Assembly (NCBI GenBank): GCA_903939555.1
Contig: CAJAHV010000069.1
Span: forward strand, 1 to 6,984
DNA length: 6,984 nt
Source: an uncultured Alphaproteobacteria bacterium
Lineage (GTDB): Bacteria > Pseudomonadota > Alphaproteobacteria > Sphingomonadales > Sphingomonadaceae
Reading direction: 5' to 3'
Below the pieces are notes generated by a model. That model was not told where the DNA came from. It was given only the letters and a program-made list of their open reading frames with translations, and made no database searches. The position numbers and the translations under genes are program-made. Shown one piece after another: positions 5,752 through 6,984 of the stretch. Position 1 is the stretch's first letter. The number at the start of each line of letters is the position of its first letter.

Positions 5752-6984
5752 ATGATCTGGAAACGCTGGTTGCGCTCCGAACGCTCGCGGGATGAGGCGG
5801 CAACCGAGGAATTGGAACCAAGTCTCGCAACGGTTAACAATGGTCTCGGCTCTTTGGCTGACCAGCCTGAGACCGCTGATGTCGCCAGCATGGTCGCCAG
5901 TCCCCGCTTCGGCGGCGAAACGCGCCCGGCCTTCCTCGACACATTGTGGCGCCAGCAAACCGAGATGGCCCGCAACCAAGTATTGCCGCGCTTTGCGGCA
6001 ACGGCATCAGACGATGTCGACAGTGCAGACATCGATGCCGCGATGTCGCGCCGCAAGCTGGCCCTGCGCGATGCACTGGGCGCATCGCAGCCGGTCATCG
6101 GACGCGAGAGCTTCGCCGGACGCCACGACGCCCTGTCGCAATTGATCTCCAGCATCGAACAGCAGCGTGTCCACGTCGTCATCTACGGCGAACGAGGCAT
6201 CGGCAAGACCAGCCTTTCGCACGTTTTTGCCGAAACGGCCCGCGAGGCGCGCTATCTGGTTCTTTACGGCAGCTGCGGCACCGAAGCTCAGTTCGACACC
6301 ATGTTCCGCTCGTTTGCGGCACGCATTCCACGGCTTTATCACAAATCGATATTGCCCAATTCGCCGGAAGCAGAAGCGGGTGACCATTTTGATGTGATGC
6401 TGGAAGAACATTTCGGCCCACGCGAACTCGCCGAGCTCTTCGCAGAGGTCACCGGCACGCGGGTGATCATCATCCTGGACGAATATGACCGTGTTCTCGA
6501 CGCATCATTCCGACGAGACGTCGCCGAACTCATCAAGAACCTGTCGGATCGTGCCGCCCGCGTCCAGCTGGTGCTGACCGGCGTCGCTCAGAACCTGGAC
6601 GAGTTGATTGGTTATGCGCCTTCGATCCGTCGCAATATTGTCGGCTTGCCGATGCGGCCACTGTCGGCCAGTGAAGTCCGCGATGTGATCGCCATCGGTG
6701 AAGCGTCGGCAGAAATCCAGTATTCCGACGAAGCTGTTGCGATGGTGACCGCGATGGCTGGCGGTTCACCTTACCTGGTCCGCCTCATCGCCCACCAAGC
6801 GGGTCTCGCTGCCCTGAGTGAACGCAAATCGATCGTCGATGAAAATCACGGCAGGGCAGCGGTCGAACGCGTGTTGACCGATTGGAATGCATCGCTCCCA
6901 CGCCGGGTCCAAGCCAACCTTGGCCGCGACGAAGCGCGGGCGCAATGGCCGCTGCTGGTCGCCGCCGCGCGCGCTGGCAGTTCG
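5752..6984 (+). CDS. AAA+/STAND-like ATPase, 3' end beyond the window
   Basis: The open frame runs 411 codons from the ATG at 5752 to the right edge without a stop. Residues 1-115 start MIWKRWLRSERSRDE and are mostly polar and acidic, with no domain I recognise. An ATPase domain follows: FAGRHDAL at about 121-128 (the conserved entry motif of many AAA/STAND proteins), Walker A GERGIGKT at 146-153, Walker B VIIILDEYD at 238-246 (Asp243, Glu244), a sensor-1-like strand VQLVLTGVAQNL at 271-282, and a helical lid region around 302-355 with GGSPYLVRLIAHQAG. Catalytic residues are intact. It is transcribed away from the export operon and shares the promoter region. It does not resemble the ExeA-like ATPase of PEP-CTERM loci in its N-terminal part. 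A signalling or assembly role linked to the polysaccharide locus is possible but is only guilt by association; the missing C-terminus may hold the informative domain. Confidence 0.85.
   Translation, partial: MIWKRWLRSERSRDEAATEELEPSLATVNNGLGSLADQPETADVASMVASPRFGGETRPAFLDTLWRQQTEMARNQVLPRFAATASDDVDSADIDAAMSRRKLALRDALGASQPVIGRESFAGRHDALSQLISSIEQQRVHVVIYGERGIGKTSLSHVFAETAREARYLVLYGSCGTEAQFDTMFRSFAARIPRLYHKSILPNSPEAEAGDHFDVMLEEHFGPRELAELFAEVTGTRVIIILDEYDRVLDASFRRDVAELIKNLSDRAARVQLVLTGVAQNLDELIGYAPSIRRNIVGLPMRPLSASEVRDVIAIGEASAEIQYSDEAVAMVTAMAGGSPYLVRLIAHQAGLAALSERKSIVDENHGRAAVERVLTDWNASLPRRVQANLGRDEARAQWPLLVAAARAGSS

Noticed and set aside
6012..6034. Inverted repeat CGATGTC / GACATCG with a 9-nt loop
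   Set aside because: It lies inside the ATPase coding region, has no T-run, and short arms like these are expected by chance; there is no sign of a terminator or operator function.
5685..6182. Minus-strand open frames opposite the start of the ATPase gene
   Set aside because: The plus-strand frame has an intact Walker A and B ATPase domain and a good start; the opposite frames are Arg/Ser-rich shadows.

Overview
The window reads as the start of an exopolysaccharide export locus from a Gram-negative bacterium, most likely an alphaproteobacterium of the Sphingomonadales. That placement is an inference from gene order, protein character and composition; no taxonomic marker is present. All calls come from reading the sequence, without database searches.

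Layout. A 206-bp AT-rich intergenic region (5546-5751) separates two divergent units. The minus-strand unit runs leftward, is tightly packed, and contains in order: an outer-membrane beta-barrel protein (5545-4187), a Wza-type polysaccharide export protein (4190-3405), a Wzz-type chain-length determinant (3370-1976), a stand-alone BY-kinase-like ATPase (1960-1064), an exosortase (1061-165), and the first codons of an EpsI-like gene (168-1, cut by the window edge). Junctions are ATGA-type overlaps or gaps of 2 to 34 nt, so this is probably one operon. On the plus strand an AAA+/STAND-like ATPase starts at 5752 and runs off the right edge after 411 codons.

How the genes fit together. The chain-length protein and its partner ATPase would control polymer length at the inner membrane, the Wza protein would form the periplasmic/outer-membrane conduit, and the barrel would be the outer-membrane component. 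The exosortase plus EpsI pair belongs to the family that processes C-terminal sorting signals on exported proteins and is commonly linked to exopolysaccharide loci. No glycosyltransferase, flippase, polymerase or sorting substrate is visible here. The role of the divergent ATPase is unknown.

Points worth a second look. (1) Bases 1-59 are an exact direct copy of 622-680, inside the exosortase gene, so the EpsI-like gene is chimeric from its 37th codon onward; this is either a real rearrangement or an assembly artefact. (2) The kinase-like protein lacks the Walker A lysine, has DAN in place of DxD in Walker A', and has no tyrosine tail. (3) The divergent promoter region holds an imperfect 10-bp-arm palindrome. 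(4) Part of the exosortase gene is markedly AT-rich compared with its neighbours.
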